18,937 nucleotides of DNA. Origin: Candidatus Woesearchaeota archaeon CG07_land_8_20_14_0_80_44_23. GTDB taxonomy: Archaea; Nanobdellota; Nanobdellia; Woesearchaeales; 0-14-0-80-44-23. The translations under genes were made by a program, and so were the position numbers. A model generated the notes under the pieces. That model was not told the origin of the DNA. It made no database searches and saw nothing but the letters and a program-made list of their open reading frames with translations. This document shows, in pieces, positions 1 to 7,248 of the stretch (position 1 is the first letter of the stretch; each line of letters opens with the position of its first letter). The DNA is taken from NCBI GenBank assembly GCA_002779235.1, contig PEXD01000005.1, forward strand, positions 1-18,937, written 5' to 3'.

Positions 1-84
1 TTTGCCGCTTTTCTGCATAAAAAAGAAGTTGAACCGCATGGAAAGAGGGCTTTGGAAGATGTGCTCCACTGGGAAAAATACTGA
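1..84 (+). CDS. 3' end of an unidentified protein (partial)
   Basis: Frame 1 is open from the window edge and reads 27 residues, ending HGKRALEDVLHWEKY before a TGA at 82-84. The residue mix (charged, amphipathic, no low complexity) looks like a genuine C-terminal helix. No start is visible because the gene begins outside the window. I do not recognise the family from this fragment. It is followed directly by the hairpin-rich gene-free stretch, so it is probably the last gene of its transcript. It could be a chance open frame, since only 84 bases are visible. Confidence 0.5.
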   Translation, partial: FAAFLHKKEVEPHGKRALEDVLHWEKY

Positions 85-90
85 AATTTG

Positions 91-300
91 TCAAAAACCA
101 CCGGTCAGAGACCGGTGGCATGCTGGAATCTGCGCCAATATATGTAAGTGGTTTTTGATGCAAAGAAAACCTTGAAGTTTCAAAGAAATGCAAAGCATTT
201 CTTGAACAAGAAATTCTTTTAGAATTTCTTTGTTTCTTGCGCACAAAATCAAAGATTTTGTTGCGCTTGAAATTCCACAAATTATGACTGCGGTTTTTGA
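91..300. repeat. Hairpin-rich element with short terminal inverted repeats (possible miniature element or structured RNA)
   Basis: No credible gene lies between 85 and 437. The stretch is bounded by TCAAAAACC (91-99) and its inverted copy GGTTTTTGA (292-300), with another inverted copy at 150-158 that gives an 11-bp pairing of 91-101 with 148-158. Inside are tight hairpins. CCACCGGTC/GACCGGTGG has an AGA loop (98-118). AAGAAATGC/GCATTTCTT has an AAA loop (183-203). AAGAAATTCT/AGAATTTCTT has a TTT loop (208-230). CAAAATC/GATTTTG has an AAA loop and is extended by GCGCA/TGCGC with one bulge (239-266). CTTGAA occurs three times (171, 201, 266). The pairing is seen directly. A MITE-like element, an IS200/IS605-derived end or a structured RNA are all inference. 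Confidence 0.5.
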
Positions 301-309
301 GCACAACTC

Positions 310-336
310 ATTCTACTCATTTAAAATGAGTGGAAT
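310..336. repeat. 12-bp hairpin, possible 3' end signal
   Basis: ATTCTACTCATT (310-321) pairs with AATGAGTGGAAT (325-336) around a 3-nt TAA loop, with a single T-G wobble. It lies downstream of the leftward membrane-protein gene that ends at 438, so it could be an mRNA 3' stem. It could equally be the last member of the adjoining hairpin cluster. The rest of 337-437 is A/T-rich and shows nothing else I can name. Confidence 0.4.
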
Positions 337-437
337 TTCATTGTTTAAATAAAACGCGCTTAAAAGAGTATATTGCAAAATATTACAAAACAACAATCAG
401 GAGAACTTAATAATAAATAAAAAAAGCAAAAAAATTA

Positions 438-1190
438 CTACTTCTTCTTTCGCTTGCTGCTTTTCTTTTTCCTGCTGGCATTGCCCTTGCTGTAGAAGAG
501 CTCGCCAAAGACAGTCATGCAGGTGACTCCTATGACAAATGCAGCCAGCGAGTCGGCCATCATGGCGCCTACTGTGGGAATGAGCCCGATTGTGTAGTTT
601 GCCGCATATCGGAAGGCAATGCTGTACACTGCTATGAGCAGCCATAAGACAAAATAATTTGAGGTGAATGCCTTCCGGAGAATCCCCTTAAAGTCAAATG
701 CGTCGTTAAACTTCCACCTGCTGACATAGAACAGCAGTGCTGAGGGCAGCACATAGGAGGCAAGCACAAGCAGCGCGAAAGCTGCTGTAAGGAGCACAAT
801 TATCCCGCCGATGGGCATTCCGGCAAGCAGGGTCTCAAGCGCAGGCATCATCTGCTCTGCTGGCTGTGAAAGCACAGGCCCGATGGCGCTCCACGGGTAT
901 GCTGTTCCGAGCCATCTAACCATAAGCCCTATGCATGCTGCCATGAAAATCATAGCAGGGACAAAATAGAGGAAGCAAATCACGGCGCCAAGTATGCCGT
1001 GCAGGAACAGCGAGCCGAACTCCCTCCACTCAGGCAGCTCATATTTCTTCTTCTCTGCGCTCCTGGCGCATGCGAGGGAATATCCGCCTACAAAAAAGTT
1101 CACTATGGGCACAAGCCCGAAGAGGAATCCCAGCCCGAATTTTCTGAAATCAGAAAAAGGCCTCTTTACCGCTTTTATGAAATCTATCAC
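438..1190 (-). CDS. DUF4013-like multi-pass membrane protein
   Basis: This is a predicted integral membrane protein with about five hydrophobic segments (roughly residues 20-37, 64-91, 127-157, 178-197 and 211-232). The early part VPIVNFFVGGYSLACAR followed by LPEWREF matches the conserved DUF4013 pattern (P-x-x-N-F-x-x-x-G-Y, then LPEW), a family of unknown function common in archaea. The C-terminus is a very basic Ser/Lys/Arg tail. I chose the GTG at 1190 because a perfect GGAGG (1198-1202) sits 7 nt before it and the family normally begins there. An in-frame ATG at 1235 would add 15 residues and lacks a ribosome-binding site. It is transcribed divergently from the 1353 gene. Its function is unknown. 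Confidence 0.75.
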   Translation of the reverse strand: MIDFIKAVKRPFSDFRKFGLGFLFGLVPIVNFFVGGYSLACARSAEKKKYELPEWREFGSLFLHGILGAVICFLYFVPAMIFMAACIGLMVRWLGTAYPWSAIGPVLSQPAEQMMPALETLLAGMPIGGIIVLLTAAFALLVLASYVLPSALLFYVSRWKFNDAFDFKGILRKAFTSNYFVLWLLIAVYSIAFRYAANYTIGLIPTVGAMMADSLAAFVIGVTCMTVFGELFYSKGNASRKKKSSKRKKK

Positions 1191-1270
1191 ACAATCGCCT
1201 CCGAAAATTTGTTTGTTGATTATATTCTCGCCCATTTTAAAAACTTTGTTGTAAGGAAAAAGCGCAAAGT

Positions 1271-1281
1271 TTTTATATAAG
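1271..1281 (-). promoter_or_regulatory. TATA box for the leftward membrane-protein gene
   Basis: Read on the minus strand the sequence is TTATATAAAAA, a good archaeal TATA element. Transcription would start near 1250, giving a leader of about 60 nt that contains the GGAGG at 1198-1202. The rest of the 1282-1352 divergent gap is A/T-rich and must also hold the promoter of the rightward gene at 1353. Confidence 0.5.
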
Positions 1282-1352
1282 TATATTTTTAAGTATAAAA
1301 AGTAATAAATATAATTGTAATTAATTAAGTAGAAAAATAAGTATTTTTTAAG

Positions 1353-1529
1353 ATGAGAGAGCTCAAAAGGAGATTATACAGACGGGGAAGCAGCTTCGAG
1401 ACAACAGTCCCGATGCCGCTGCTGTTCAGCCTGGACCCTGCAAAAAAGTACAATGTAGTGTTCGAGCTCGAGCAGGGCAGCAACAGGTGGTTCATAAGGT
1501 TTGAAGAGAGAAAGAAAGAGCGAAAATAA
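1353..1529 (+). CDS. Small AbrB/SpoVT-like protein (58 aa)
   Basis: An ATG at 1353 opens 58 codons to TAA at 1527-1529. The sequence runs MRELKRRLYRRGSSFETTVP, then a short hydrophobic stretch, then a predicted beta segment NRWFIRFEE. The basic start, R-G-S-S-F-E-T-T-V-P and the alternating strands resemble the swapped-hairpin AbrB-like DNA-binding fold (usual pattern: basic strand, G-x-S, hydrophobic, I/V-P). It would be a transition-state-type transcription regulator or an antitoxin-like protein. No toxin gene follows. It leads the rightward block that contains topoisomerase VI. There is no Shine-Dalgarno site, so the mRNA is probably leaderless. The gene is convincing as coding (charged, structured, stop-free, good spacing). 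The family call is moderate. Confidence 0.65.
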   Translation: MRELKRRLYRRGSSFETTVPMPLLFSLDPAKKYNVVFELEQGSNRWFIRFEERKKERK

Positions 1530-1580
1530 ATCAGGTTTCATTTAAAAAAAAGGGGGGATAGGTCCAACAGAGGTGGAAAA

Positions 1581-1913
1581 ATGCAGAAAAAGCTCAGAAC
1601 GCTTGTGGACGAAGTGACATATGAGGACCTATACAAGATGAAGGCCGACCTTGACAGCGGCGGCATACATTTGAAAAAGCTTATAGACGGCAAAATTGCC
1701 CAGGTGGAGAATGAAAACATAAAGGTGTGCGCAACATGCGGCAACCCGATAAACCTCCTGACAACCAGGAGCTACACCCTGATTTTCGGGCCCCCAGACC
1801 TCAGGAAGCAGGCGAACTTCTGCGCCATGGACTGCCTGGAATACTTCGTGCACAACCTGAAAGAAATGGAAAAGGCGCGCATAAAGAGAAAACCTGAGGA
1901 AGCAAAAGTTTAA
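1581..1913 (+). CDS. Four-cysteine zinc-binding protein, unknown function
   Basis: This is a 110-residue protein. Residues 1-45 look helical and charged. Residues 50-53 form CATC and residues 81-85 form CAMDC, spaced like the two knuckles of a structural zinc site (C50, C53, C81, C85). A basic tail KARIKRKPEE follows. The start is set by GAGGTGG at 1570-1576, 4 nt before the ATG. It sits between the small AbrB-like gene and the KH-domain gene, 25 nt before the latter, in the topoisomerase VI block. It might act in nucleic-acid or ribosome biology by association, but I do not recognise the family and the zinc site is inferred from cysteine spacing only. Confidence 0.7.
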   Translation: MQKKLRTLVDEVTYEDLYKMKADLDSGGIHLKKLIDGKIAQVENENIKVCATCGNPINLLTTRSYTLIFGPPDLRKQANFCAMDCLEYFVHNLKEMEKARIKRKPEEAKV

Positions 1914-1917
1914 AAGA
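1909..1917 (+). promoter_or_regulatory. Internal TATA box before the KH-domain gene
   Basis: GTTTAAAAG is centred 26 nt before the ATG at 1939, which itself has no Shine-Dalgarno site. This suggests a separate leaderless transcript starting at the KH gene, even though the box overlaps the stop codon of the preceding gene. Confidence 0.4.
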
Positions 1918-1938
1918 AACCCCAGTTTCAAAAAAAAA

Positions 1939-2685
1939 ATGCCAGACAAAAAAAGTGTAAAAGAGGCGGGCTCTGCATTGGCAGACGACTCCTCCAATGA
2001 AGAGGATAACCAAGCAAAAGATGAGATAGAAAACAGCATGGAAAGTGAGACAGAATACAATCAGATGAGGGAGCCTGGCCAGGGCAGCAATGAATATTCA
2101 TATGCGCTCAAGATACCTGTTGAAAGGATTGCAGTGCTTATAGGCAAAGGCGGTGCGACAAAGGCGGAGATTGAATCAGAAACAGGATGCCGGCTCAACA
2201 TCGACTCAAAGGAGGGCGAGGTTGAGATAAAAAGTTCTGACTCGATAAAGCTCTACACTGCAAAGGATATTGTCAGGGCAGTTGCGAGGGGATTCAACCC
2301 GAAGACCGCGCTTTGCCTGCTGAAGCAGGACTACGTGCTTGACATAATAGAGCTTAGGCAGATAATGAAGTCAATAGCCCAGATGCAACGCCTGAAGGGC
2401 AGGGTGATAGGCGAGGGCGGAAAGGCGAGGAAGACAATAGAGGGGCTTACAGACACTTCCATAAGCGTCTACGGAAAGACTATTGCGATAATAGGCGAGG
2501 CCTCAAATGTCACCACAGCCAAGAGGGCTGTTCAGTCGCTTCTTTCGGGAAGCAACCACAGCACAGTTTACAACTGGCTTGAGAAGAAGAGAAAGCTCGC
2601 AAAGAAATCAGAGCTGAAGCAGGAATTCAGGATAAGCGAGGGCGAAGCACTTCCAAAGGACATCTTCAAAAAAATAGGCGAGTGA
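1939..2685 (+). CDS. Twin KH-domain RNA-binding protein (archaeal Dim2/Pno1-like)
   Basis: This 248-residue protein has two KH domains. KH1 (about 53-118) has the loop LIGKGG (G69-K-G-G72), and KH2 (about 135-205) has RVIGEGGKAR (G158-E-G-G161). The order and the linker KQDYVLDIIELRQ match the archaeal homologue of eukaryotic Dim2/Pno1, which binds the 3' end of small-subunit rRNA during ribosome maturation and can contact aIF2-alpha. The N-terminal 50 residues are an acidic, probably disordered extension not typical of the core family. The C-terminus is basic. The KH gene next to topoisomerase VI is a recurrent archaeal neighbourhood. The Rio1 kinase gene often found beside it is not visible here. 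Confidence in the family is high, and in the exact ribosomal role moderate. Confidence 0.88.
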   Translation: MPDKKSVKEAGSALADDSSNEEDNQAKDEIENSMESETEYNQMREPGQGSNEYSYALKIPVERIAVLIGKGGATKAEIESETGCRLNIDSKEGEVEIKSSDSIKLYTAKDIVRAVARGFNPKTALCLLKQDYVLDIIELRQIMKSIAQMQRLKGRVIGEGGKARKTIEGLTDTSISVYGKTIAIIGEASNVTTAKRAVQSLLSGSNHSTVYNWLEKKRKLAKKSELKQEFRISEGEALPKDIFKKIGE

Positions 2686-2761
2686 GGTTCTCGGCATTGG
2701 GGCTTTACTTTATTGAATCCGGATTAAATGCAGGTTCACAATATCAGGATAGGCTGAAAAA

Positions 2762-4597
2762 ATGGCAGAGAAGGCAAAAAAAGAGGAGAAAAACAGGAAT
2801 AAAAACAATTTGTTCCCAGAAAACAGCAGTGGCAGCAATGGCGGCAACGGCCAGAATGGGGATATCATAGCTTTCGAGCTTGCCAAGAAGCAGCAGGAGA
2901 TATCAATAGCGGAATTCTTCGAGAAGAACAGGCACCTCCTCGGCTTTGACAACAAGAGGAAGGCGCTCCTGACTGCAATAAAAGAAGCAGCGGACAATTC
3001 ATTAGACGCCTGCGAGGAGGCGGGGATACTCCCTGAAGTCCATGTTGAGATAATTGAGATGTCCGAGGAGAAATTCAGGATTTCTGTCATGGACAACGGC
3101 CCCGGCATAGTCAAGGAGCAGATACCAAAAATATTTGCAAAGCTCCTCTACGGAAGCAAGTTCCACACGCTGAAGCAGGCAAGGGGGCAGCAGGGAATAG
3201 GGATATCCGCGGCAGCGCTCTACGGGCAGCTTACCACCGGAAGGCCCATCAGGATAATCTCAAAGATATCGCCTAACTATCCTGCTTACTATTACGAGCT
3301 CCAGATAGACACCAGCAGGAACGCCCCTGAAATAATAAAGCAGGAGGAGCGCGAGTGGGATGCTGCCCACGGCACAAAAATAGAGATTGACCTGGAGGCG
3401 ATTTACCAGAAGGGCGACCAGTCAGTTGACGAGTATCTCAAGGAGACCGCAATCATAAACCCCCACGCCACCCTGATTTACACAAACTCCAAGGCAGAGC
3501 AGTTCATATTCGCAAGGGTAGTTAACGAGCTCCCGCCTCAGGCAAAGGAGATAAAGCCCCATCCCTACGGAGTCGAGCTCGGCTACCTGATAAAGATGCT
3601 CAGGAACTGCGAGGAGAGAACCCTGCAGAGCTTCCTCACGAGGGAGTTCTCAAGGGTGGGCGCAGGCACTGCAAAGGAGATATGCGAGAAGGCAGCGCTG
3701 CTTCCCAACACAAAGCCGCAGGCAATAGAGAGGAACCAGGCGGAAAAGCTGATTTCAGCGATAAGGCAGACGAAAATAATCGCGCCTCCAACTGACTGCC
3801 TCTCCCCAATAGGAGCCAAGAACCTCGAAAACGGGCTCAGGAAGGAGATAAACGCGGAATTCTACACTTCAACAGCAAGGCCCCCATCTGTCTACAGGGG
3901 AAAACCGTTCATAATCGAGTGCGCGATAGCATACGGCGGAAAGCTCAAGTCAGACAAGGCAGTAACAATAATGAGGTTCGCAAACAAGGTGCCGCTTCTC
4001 TACCAGCAGGGCGCCTGCGCCACAACCAAGGCGATAACAACAACCAACTGGAAGGCGTACGGGCTCTCCCAAAGCAGCGGAGCGCTGCCAGTGGGGCCCT
4101 GCGTGATTGCCCTCCACCTCGCCTCTGTCTGGGCGCCGTTCACGAGCGAGGCAAAGGAGGCAATAGCCCATTATCCTGAAATTATAAAGGAAATGAAGCT
4201 TGCGCTGCAGGAGTGCGGCAGGGAGCTCACAAGGTATGTCAACAAGAAATACCGAGTGAATGACGCCATAAAGAAGAAGTCCTACATCGAGAAATACCTG
4301 CCCCACATAGCAATTGCCCTCAAGGAGCTGCTCTCGCTTTCAGAAGCAGACGAGAAAAAACTTGAGGAGGCAATAAAGGAGATACTTGAGAAAACCAGGC
4401 AGATAGAGTCACTTTCAGAGGGGGAGGAGGCGCCTGATGACGGCAGGGCACCATTGGGAATATCCGGAAGCGTGGAAGAGGAGCTTGAGGATGTGGGCAA
4501 ACCCGAGGAGGATTCAGAGGGGCATAAAAGGAAAAAGGGCAGGAAGCGGCAGGGCGAGATGGATGAGTCAGAGGAGTTTGAGGACAACGACCTGTGA
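2762..4597 (+). CDS. top6B: Type II DNA topoisomerase VI subunit B (ATPase)
   Basis: This is the ATP-binding subunit of the A2B2 enzyme that relaxes and decatenates DNA by double-strand passage. The GHKL ATPase motifs are complete: N-box KEAADNSLDAC (E75, N79), DNGPG (111-115), QQGIG (143-147) and HGT (203-205). A helix-two-turn-helix region follows, and then the transducer domain with NWKAYGL and the switch-lysine segment PFTSEAKEAIA. The core is preceded by about 45 residues rich in Lys, Asn and Gly, and followed by an acidic tail ending in a Lys/Arg patch and EEFEDNDL. At 611 aa it is longer than the minimal family (about 530). The ATG at 2762 lacks a clear Shine-Dalgarno site; a later start inside the low-complexity leader is possible. 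The stop overlaps the GTG that opens the topoisomerase A frame. Confidence 0.96.
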   Translation: MAEKAKKEEKNRNKNNLFPENSSGSNGGNGQNGDIIAFELAKKQQEISIAEFFEKNRHLLGFDNKRKALLTAIKEAADNSLDACEEAGILPEVHVEIIEMSEEKFRISVMDNGPGIVKEQIPKIFAKLLYGSKFHTLKQARGQQGIGISAAALYGQLTTGRPIRIISKISPNYPAYYYELQIDTSRNAPEIIKQEEREWDAAHGTKIEIDLEAIYQKGDQSVDEYLKETAIINPHATLIYTNSKAEQFIFARVVNELPPQAKEIKPHPYGVELGYLIKMLRNCEERTLQSFLTREFSRVGAGTAKEICEKAALLPNTKPQAIERNQAEKLISAIRQTKIIAPPTDCLSPIGAKNLENGLRKEINAEFYTSTARPPSVYRGKPFIIECAIAYGGKLKSDKAVTIMRFANKVPLLYQQGACATTKAITTTNWKAYGLSQSSGALPVGPCVIALHLASVWAPFTSEAKEAIAHYPEIIKEMKLALQECGRELTRYVNKKYRVNDAIKKKSYIEKYLPHIAIALKELLSLSEADEKKLEEAIKEILEKTRQIESLSEGEEAPDDGRAPLGISGSVEEELEDVGKPEEDSEGHKRKKGRKRQGEMDESEEFEDNDL

Positions 4598-4604
4598 AGG
4601 TGAT
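4598..4604 (+). promoter_or_regulatory. Ribosome binding site setting the top6A start
   Basis: AGGTGAT is complementary to the archaeal 16S rRNA 3' end (ATCACCT). It follows the top6B stop (TGA 4595-4597) immediately and favours the ATG at 4609 over the overlapping GTG at 4594. Confidence 0.6.
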
Positions 4605-4608
4605 GATG

Positions 4609-5694
4609 ATGAATGAAGAGATGCTCAAAAAGATAAGGGAACTTTCAGAGGGGCTTTACAACAAGATAATGCATAGGAGCAAGCCGCAGCTCTCAATACC
4701 TGTAAGAGCCCTCTCAAATGTTGAATACAACAAGCAGGACGGCTACTTTGAGATAGGGCCTGACAAGAAGACAAGGGCCCTGACTGTGAACACCTCAAAG
4801 ACATTCGCCCAGACCCTGAGGATGCTGGCGCTCTCAAAAAATCTTGTGGAGACAGACGACATCGCGACAAAGAGGGAAGCATACTATGTCTCAAAGAACT
4901 GGGGGGACGCAAGGTTCCTGGAGCAGCCCGAGTCAGACATGGTGATGGATGACATTGAGGCGATGTTCATGGTTAACAGGGAGCAGCTCGGATTTATCCC
5001 TGAGGAAAAAGGCGGAGACGTCTCAGGAAGATTGATTGTAATTGATGCGGACCCTGAGACAGGCAAGGAAATAAGGATTGACTGCACAAAGATGGGAACA
5101 GGGGCATACTCAATTCCCAGCAGCGTAGAGCACCTCAAGTTTGACACAAATGCGGAATTCATACTTGCAATAGAGACAGCAGGAATGTACCAGCGACTTG
5201 TCAAGCACGCATACTGGAAGAAGTCAAACTCAATACTAATATCCCTCGGAGGAGTTCCGACAAGGGCGTGCAGGCGATTCATAAGAAGGCTTTCCGACGA
5301 GATGAAGATTCCTGTGTATGTCTTCACAGACGGAGACCCTTATGGATACCTTAACATCTACAGGACTCTGAAGGTGGGAAGCGGGAATGCGGCCCACATC
5401 AACAAGTATTTCTGCGTCCCAAAGGCGAAATACTTTGGAATAACGCCTCAGGACATAATCGACTACAAGCTGCCCACCCATCCGCTCAAGGATATAGACA
5501 TCAAGAGGGTGAGGGACGGATTCAAGAACGACCCATTTGTCAAGGCATATCCTGAATGGCAGAAGGCGCTCAACCAGCTCGTGAGCATGAAGAAGAGGGC
5601 AGAGCAGCAGGCACTTGCCCAGCACGGGCTCAACTTCGTGATAACTGACTATCTGCCAGACAAGCTCGCCAATCCCAAGACCTGGCTTCCATAA
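4609..5694 (+). CDS. top6A: Type II DNA topoisomerase VI subunit A (Spo11-like cleavage subunit)
   Basis: This is the DNA-cleaving subunit, related to eukaryotic Spo11. The winged-helix (5Y-CAP) domain carries KREAYYVSKNW; by alignment with Spo11 the second tyrosine (Y93) should form the 5'-phosphotyrosine link. The Toprim domain shows the acidic residue in LAIETAGMYQRL and the DxD pair in VFTDGDPYG, which bind magnesium. At 361 aa it has full family length. The frame opens with a GTG at 4594 that overlaps the top6B stop, followed by ATGs at 4603, 4606 and 4609. I chose 4609 because AGGTGAT (4598-4604) is a perfect anti-16S match 4 nt upstream of it; the ribosome site thus overlaps the top6B stop region and couples the two subunits. 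It is followed by a convergent gene. Confidence 0.96.
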   Translation: MNEEMLKKIRELSEGLYNKIMHRSKPQLSIPVRALSNVEYNKQDGYFEIGPDKKTRALTVNTSKTFAQTLRMLALSKNLVETDDIATKREAYYVSKNWGDARFLEQPESDMVMDDIEAMFMVNREQLGFIPEEKGGDVSGRLIVIDADPETGKEIRIDCTKMGTGAYSIPSSVEHLKFDTNAEFILAIETAGMYQRLVKHAYWKKSNSILISLGGVPTRACRRFIRRLSDEMKIPVYVFTDGDPYGYLNIYRTLKVGSGNAAHINKYFCVPKAKYFGITPQDIIDYKLPTHPLKDIDIKRVRDGFKNDPFVKAYPEWQKALNQLVSMKKRAEQQALAQHGLNFVITDYLPDKLANPKTWLP

Positions 5695-5706
5695 AAATTT
5701 AAATTC

Positions 5707-6018
5707 TTATTTATCCTGCGACATTCTGGCAAGGTTTATGAAATTCTGATAGACGCTTGGAATCGGCCAGTAAACCGCGTAGAGAACTGCCCTCACGCCT
5801 AAATCAAGAATCCCAAGAGCACAGAATTTTGAGAAATCCTCTGCAGCATTAACCAGCTTGCTCGGATTCTCATGGAATTCAGAAAGATTATCCAAAAGAG
5901 ATTCCAATGTGTTGGAAACCTTTCTGTCCAGCCCAACAATTCCCAAAGTCAGGTCAGACGCCTGCTCCTGGACAGGTATGAAATACTCTTCATTGCCATC
6001 CCATTTATCCCATCTCAT
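5707..6018 (-). CDS. Hypothetical protein, 103 aa
   Basis: The frame starts at ATG 6018 with GAGGTG at 6025-6030, 6 nt upstream. The frame is also open to a TTG at 6036, but that would overlap prs and lacks support. The protein begins MRWDKWDGNEEYF, continues with amphipathic helical sequence (KVSNTLESLLDNLSEF, KLVNAAEDFSKF), and ends with a hydrophobic helix LGVRAVLYAVYWPIP that may be membrane-associated. It lies 10 nt downstream of prs, so it is probably co-transcribed with it. I do not recognise the family. It converges on top6A with a 12-nt gap. Confidence 0.65.
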   Translation of the reverse strand: MRWDKWDGNEEYFIPVQEQASDLTLGIVGLDRKVSNTLESLLDNLSEFHENPSKLVNAAEDFSKFCALGILDLGVRAVLYAVYWPIPSVYQNFINLARMSQDK

Positions 6019-6028
6019 TTTTAGCACC

Positions 6029-7036
6029 TCACTCAAAAAGCTGGCTTAGCGACTCCCCTTCTGCAGTCCTGTAGATTGCCTCTGCAAACAGGTCAGAGAG
6101 GTCTATTATCTCCAGCTTCTCATCCTTGATATCAATAGTTCTCGTGTTGCTCACAAAAATTTTTTCAAAATTTTTCTTCAACGGCTCAATTCCATTCGTA
6201 AACAAGCTATGCGTAACATAAGCATATATCTTGTTCGCACCCTTTGCCTTCAGGTTTTCAGCGGCCTTGACAAGTGTTTTCCCTGAGTCAAGTATGTCAT
6301 CAATTATCATCACGTCCTTTCCGGCAACATTTCCGAGAATCTTGTAATCGTCTATATCGCCTGCACTAGGCCTTTCCTTGTATCCAATCACTAACGCAGG
6401 AGTTATATTATAAACCTTTGAAATTTCGTGGATAAATGTTTTTGCACGCCCGGCTCCGCCTGCATCAGGGCTCATCACCACCAAATTTTCAGAAAGCATA
6501 TCTGGATATCCGCTGAATATCTTTTTTGAAACAAAAGGAGCGCTGTAAAGGTTGTCAAGGGGAATATCATAAAATCCCTGAATCTGGGGAGCGTGAAGGT
6601 CAACAGTTATCACCCTGTCTGCATACAGCCCTATTACGTCTGCAACAACTCTCGCGCTTATGGCAACTCTGGATTCATCCTTCCTGTCCTGCCTGCTGAA
6701 AAGCATATAGGGGATGATATCAATAACAGAAGATGCAGATGCGTATTTCATCGCTGAATTGGCAAATGCAAGGCGCGTAAGCCATTCTCCCGGTTCAAGA
6801 GAAGAATCATGAATAAAAAAACAGGTTTTGCCTCTTACATTTTCCTTTATTTTTGTCTTGAACTCCTTGTCCCCGAAAAATTCTGCGGTGATATTTATGA
6901 GCTGGACTCTGTCCTCTAGCCCTTTTTCCTGCACTTTAGAAAAAACATTTTTTACAAAGTTCCAGTGCTTACACTCAGGATTTCCAAGTATTGCGTAAGG
7001 GGCTTCTTTAAAATGTGAATCTGCCGTTGGCACCAC
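6029..7036 (-). CDS. prs: Ribose-phosphate pyrophosphokinase (PRPP synthetase)
   Basis: The enzyme transfers pyrophosphate from ATP to ribose-5-phosphate, making PRPP for purine, pyrimidine and other nucleotide synthesis in the cytoplasm. Family motifs are present: the catalytic/ATP segment FSRQDRKDESRVAISARVV, the metal-binding DLHAPQIQGFYDIP, the SPDAGGAGRAK segment, and the PRPP loop VMIIDDILDSGKTL. At 335 residues it is slightly longer than typical (about 290-320). No ATG is available; the first codons are GTG-GTG at 7036 and 7033. A TATA box centred 26 nt upstream of 7036 fits a leaderless GTG start. It is in the same orientation as guaA but separated by 212 bp. Confidence 0.92.
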   Translation of the reverse strand: MVPTADSHFKEAPYAILGNPECKHWNFVKNVFSKVQEKGLEDRVQLINITAEFFGDKEFKTKIKENVRGKTCFFIHDSSLEPGEWLTRLAFANSAMKYASASSVIDIIPYMLFSRQDRKDESRVAISARVVADVIGLYADRVITVDLHAPQIQGFYDIPLDNLYSAPFVSKKIFSGYPDMLSENLVVMSPDAGGAGRAKTFIHEISKVYNITPALVIGYKERPSAGDIDDYKILGNVAGKDVMIIDDILDSGKTLVKAAENLKAKGANKIYAYVTHSLFTNGIEPLKKNFEKIFVSNTRTIDIKDEKLEIIDLSDLFAEAIYRTAEGESLSQLFE

Positions 7037-7056
7037 CTAAAAAAAGATTGCCTGTC

Positions 7057-7067
7057 TTATTTTTAAA
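7057..7067 (-). promoter_or_regulatory. TATA box for prs
   Basis: On the minus strand it reads TTTAAAAATAA and is centred 26 nt before the GTG at 7036. This predicts transcription starting at, or next to, the start codon. Confidence 0.55.
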
Positions 7068-7106
7068 TCTTTCTAAAAATAACTACTTCCGAGTATATAC
7101 TATTTT

Positions 7107-7128
7107 AAAAGAAAAACTTTTTAAAAAG
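7107..7128 (+). promoter_or_regulatory. Promoter-like block identical to the tRNA-Arg promoter
   Basis: A 22-bp segment with the core CTTTTTAAAAAG is identical to bases 9572-9593, which lie 22 nt ahead of tRNA-Arg. By analogy a rightward transcript would begin near 7150. The gap 7037-7248 has no protein-sized frame. Besides this block and the prs TATA box it holds only a 17-codon ATG frame at 7164-7217 and an inverted repeat TAACTCA/TGAGTTA (7184-7190 with 7210-7216). I see no tRNA or C/D-box pattern. The core is itself palindromic, so it would also read leftward. Confidence 0.35.
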
Positions 7129-7248
7129 ATTAACAGAATATCATAAAACAAAAAGACAACGCTATGGTTTTCGCACCCACTTGTAACTCAGAAATTTCTT
7201 TAAGAGAGTTGAGTTAATTTAAGTTCAGAAGACAGTGGAAAGGCGCGC

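Noticed and set aside
91..306. 71-codon minus-strand open frame over the hairpin cluster
   Set aside because: It is built entirely from inverted repeats, has no ribosome site or family resemblance, and its ends coincide with the terminal repeats.
7164..7217. 17-codon ATG frame after the copied promoter block
   Set aside because: It is too short to call without conservation and has no Shine-Dalgarno site; kept only as a note in the small-RNA finding.
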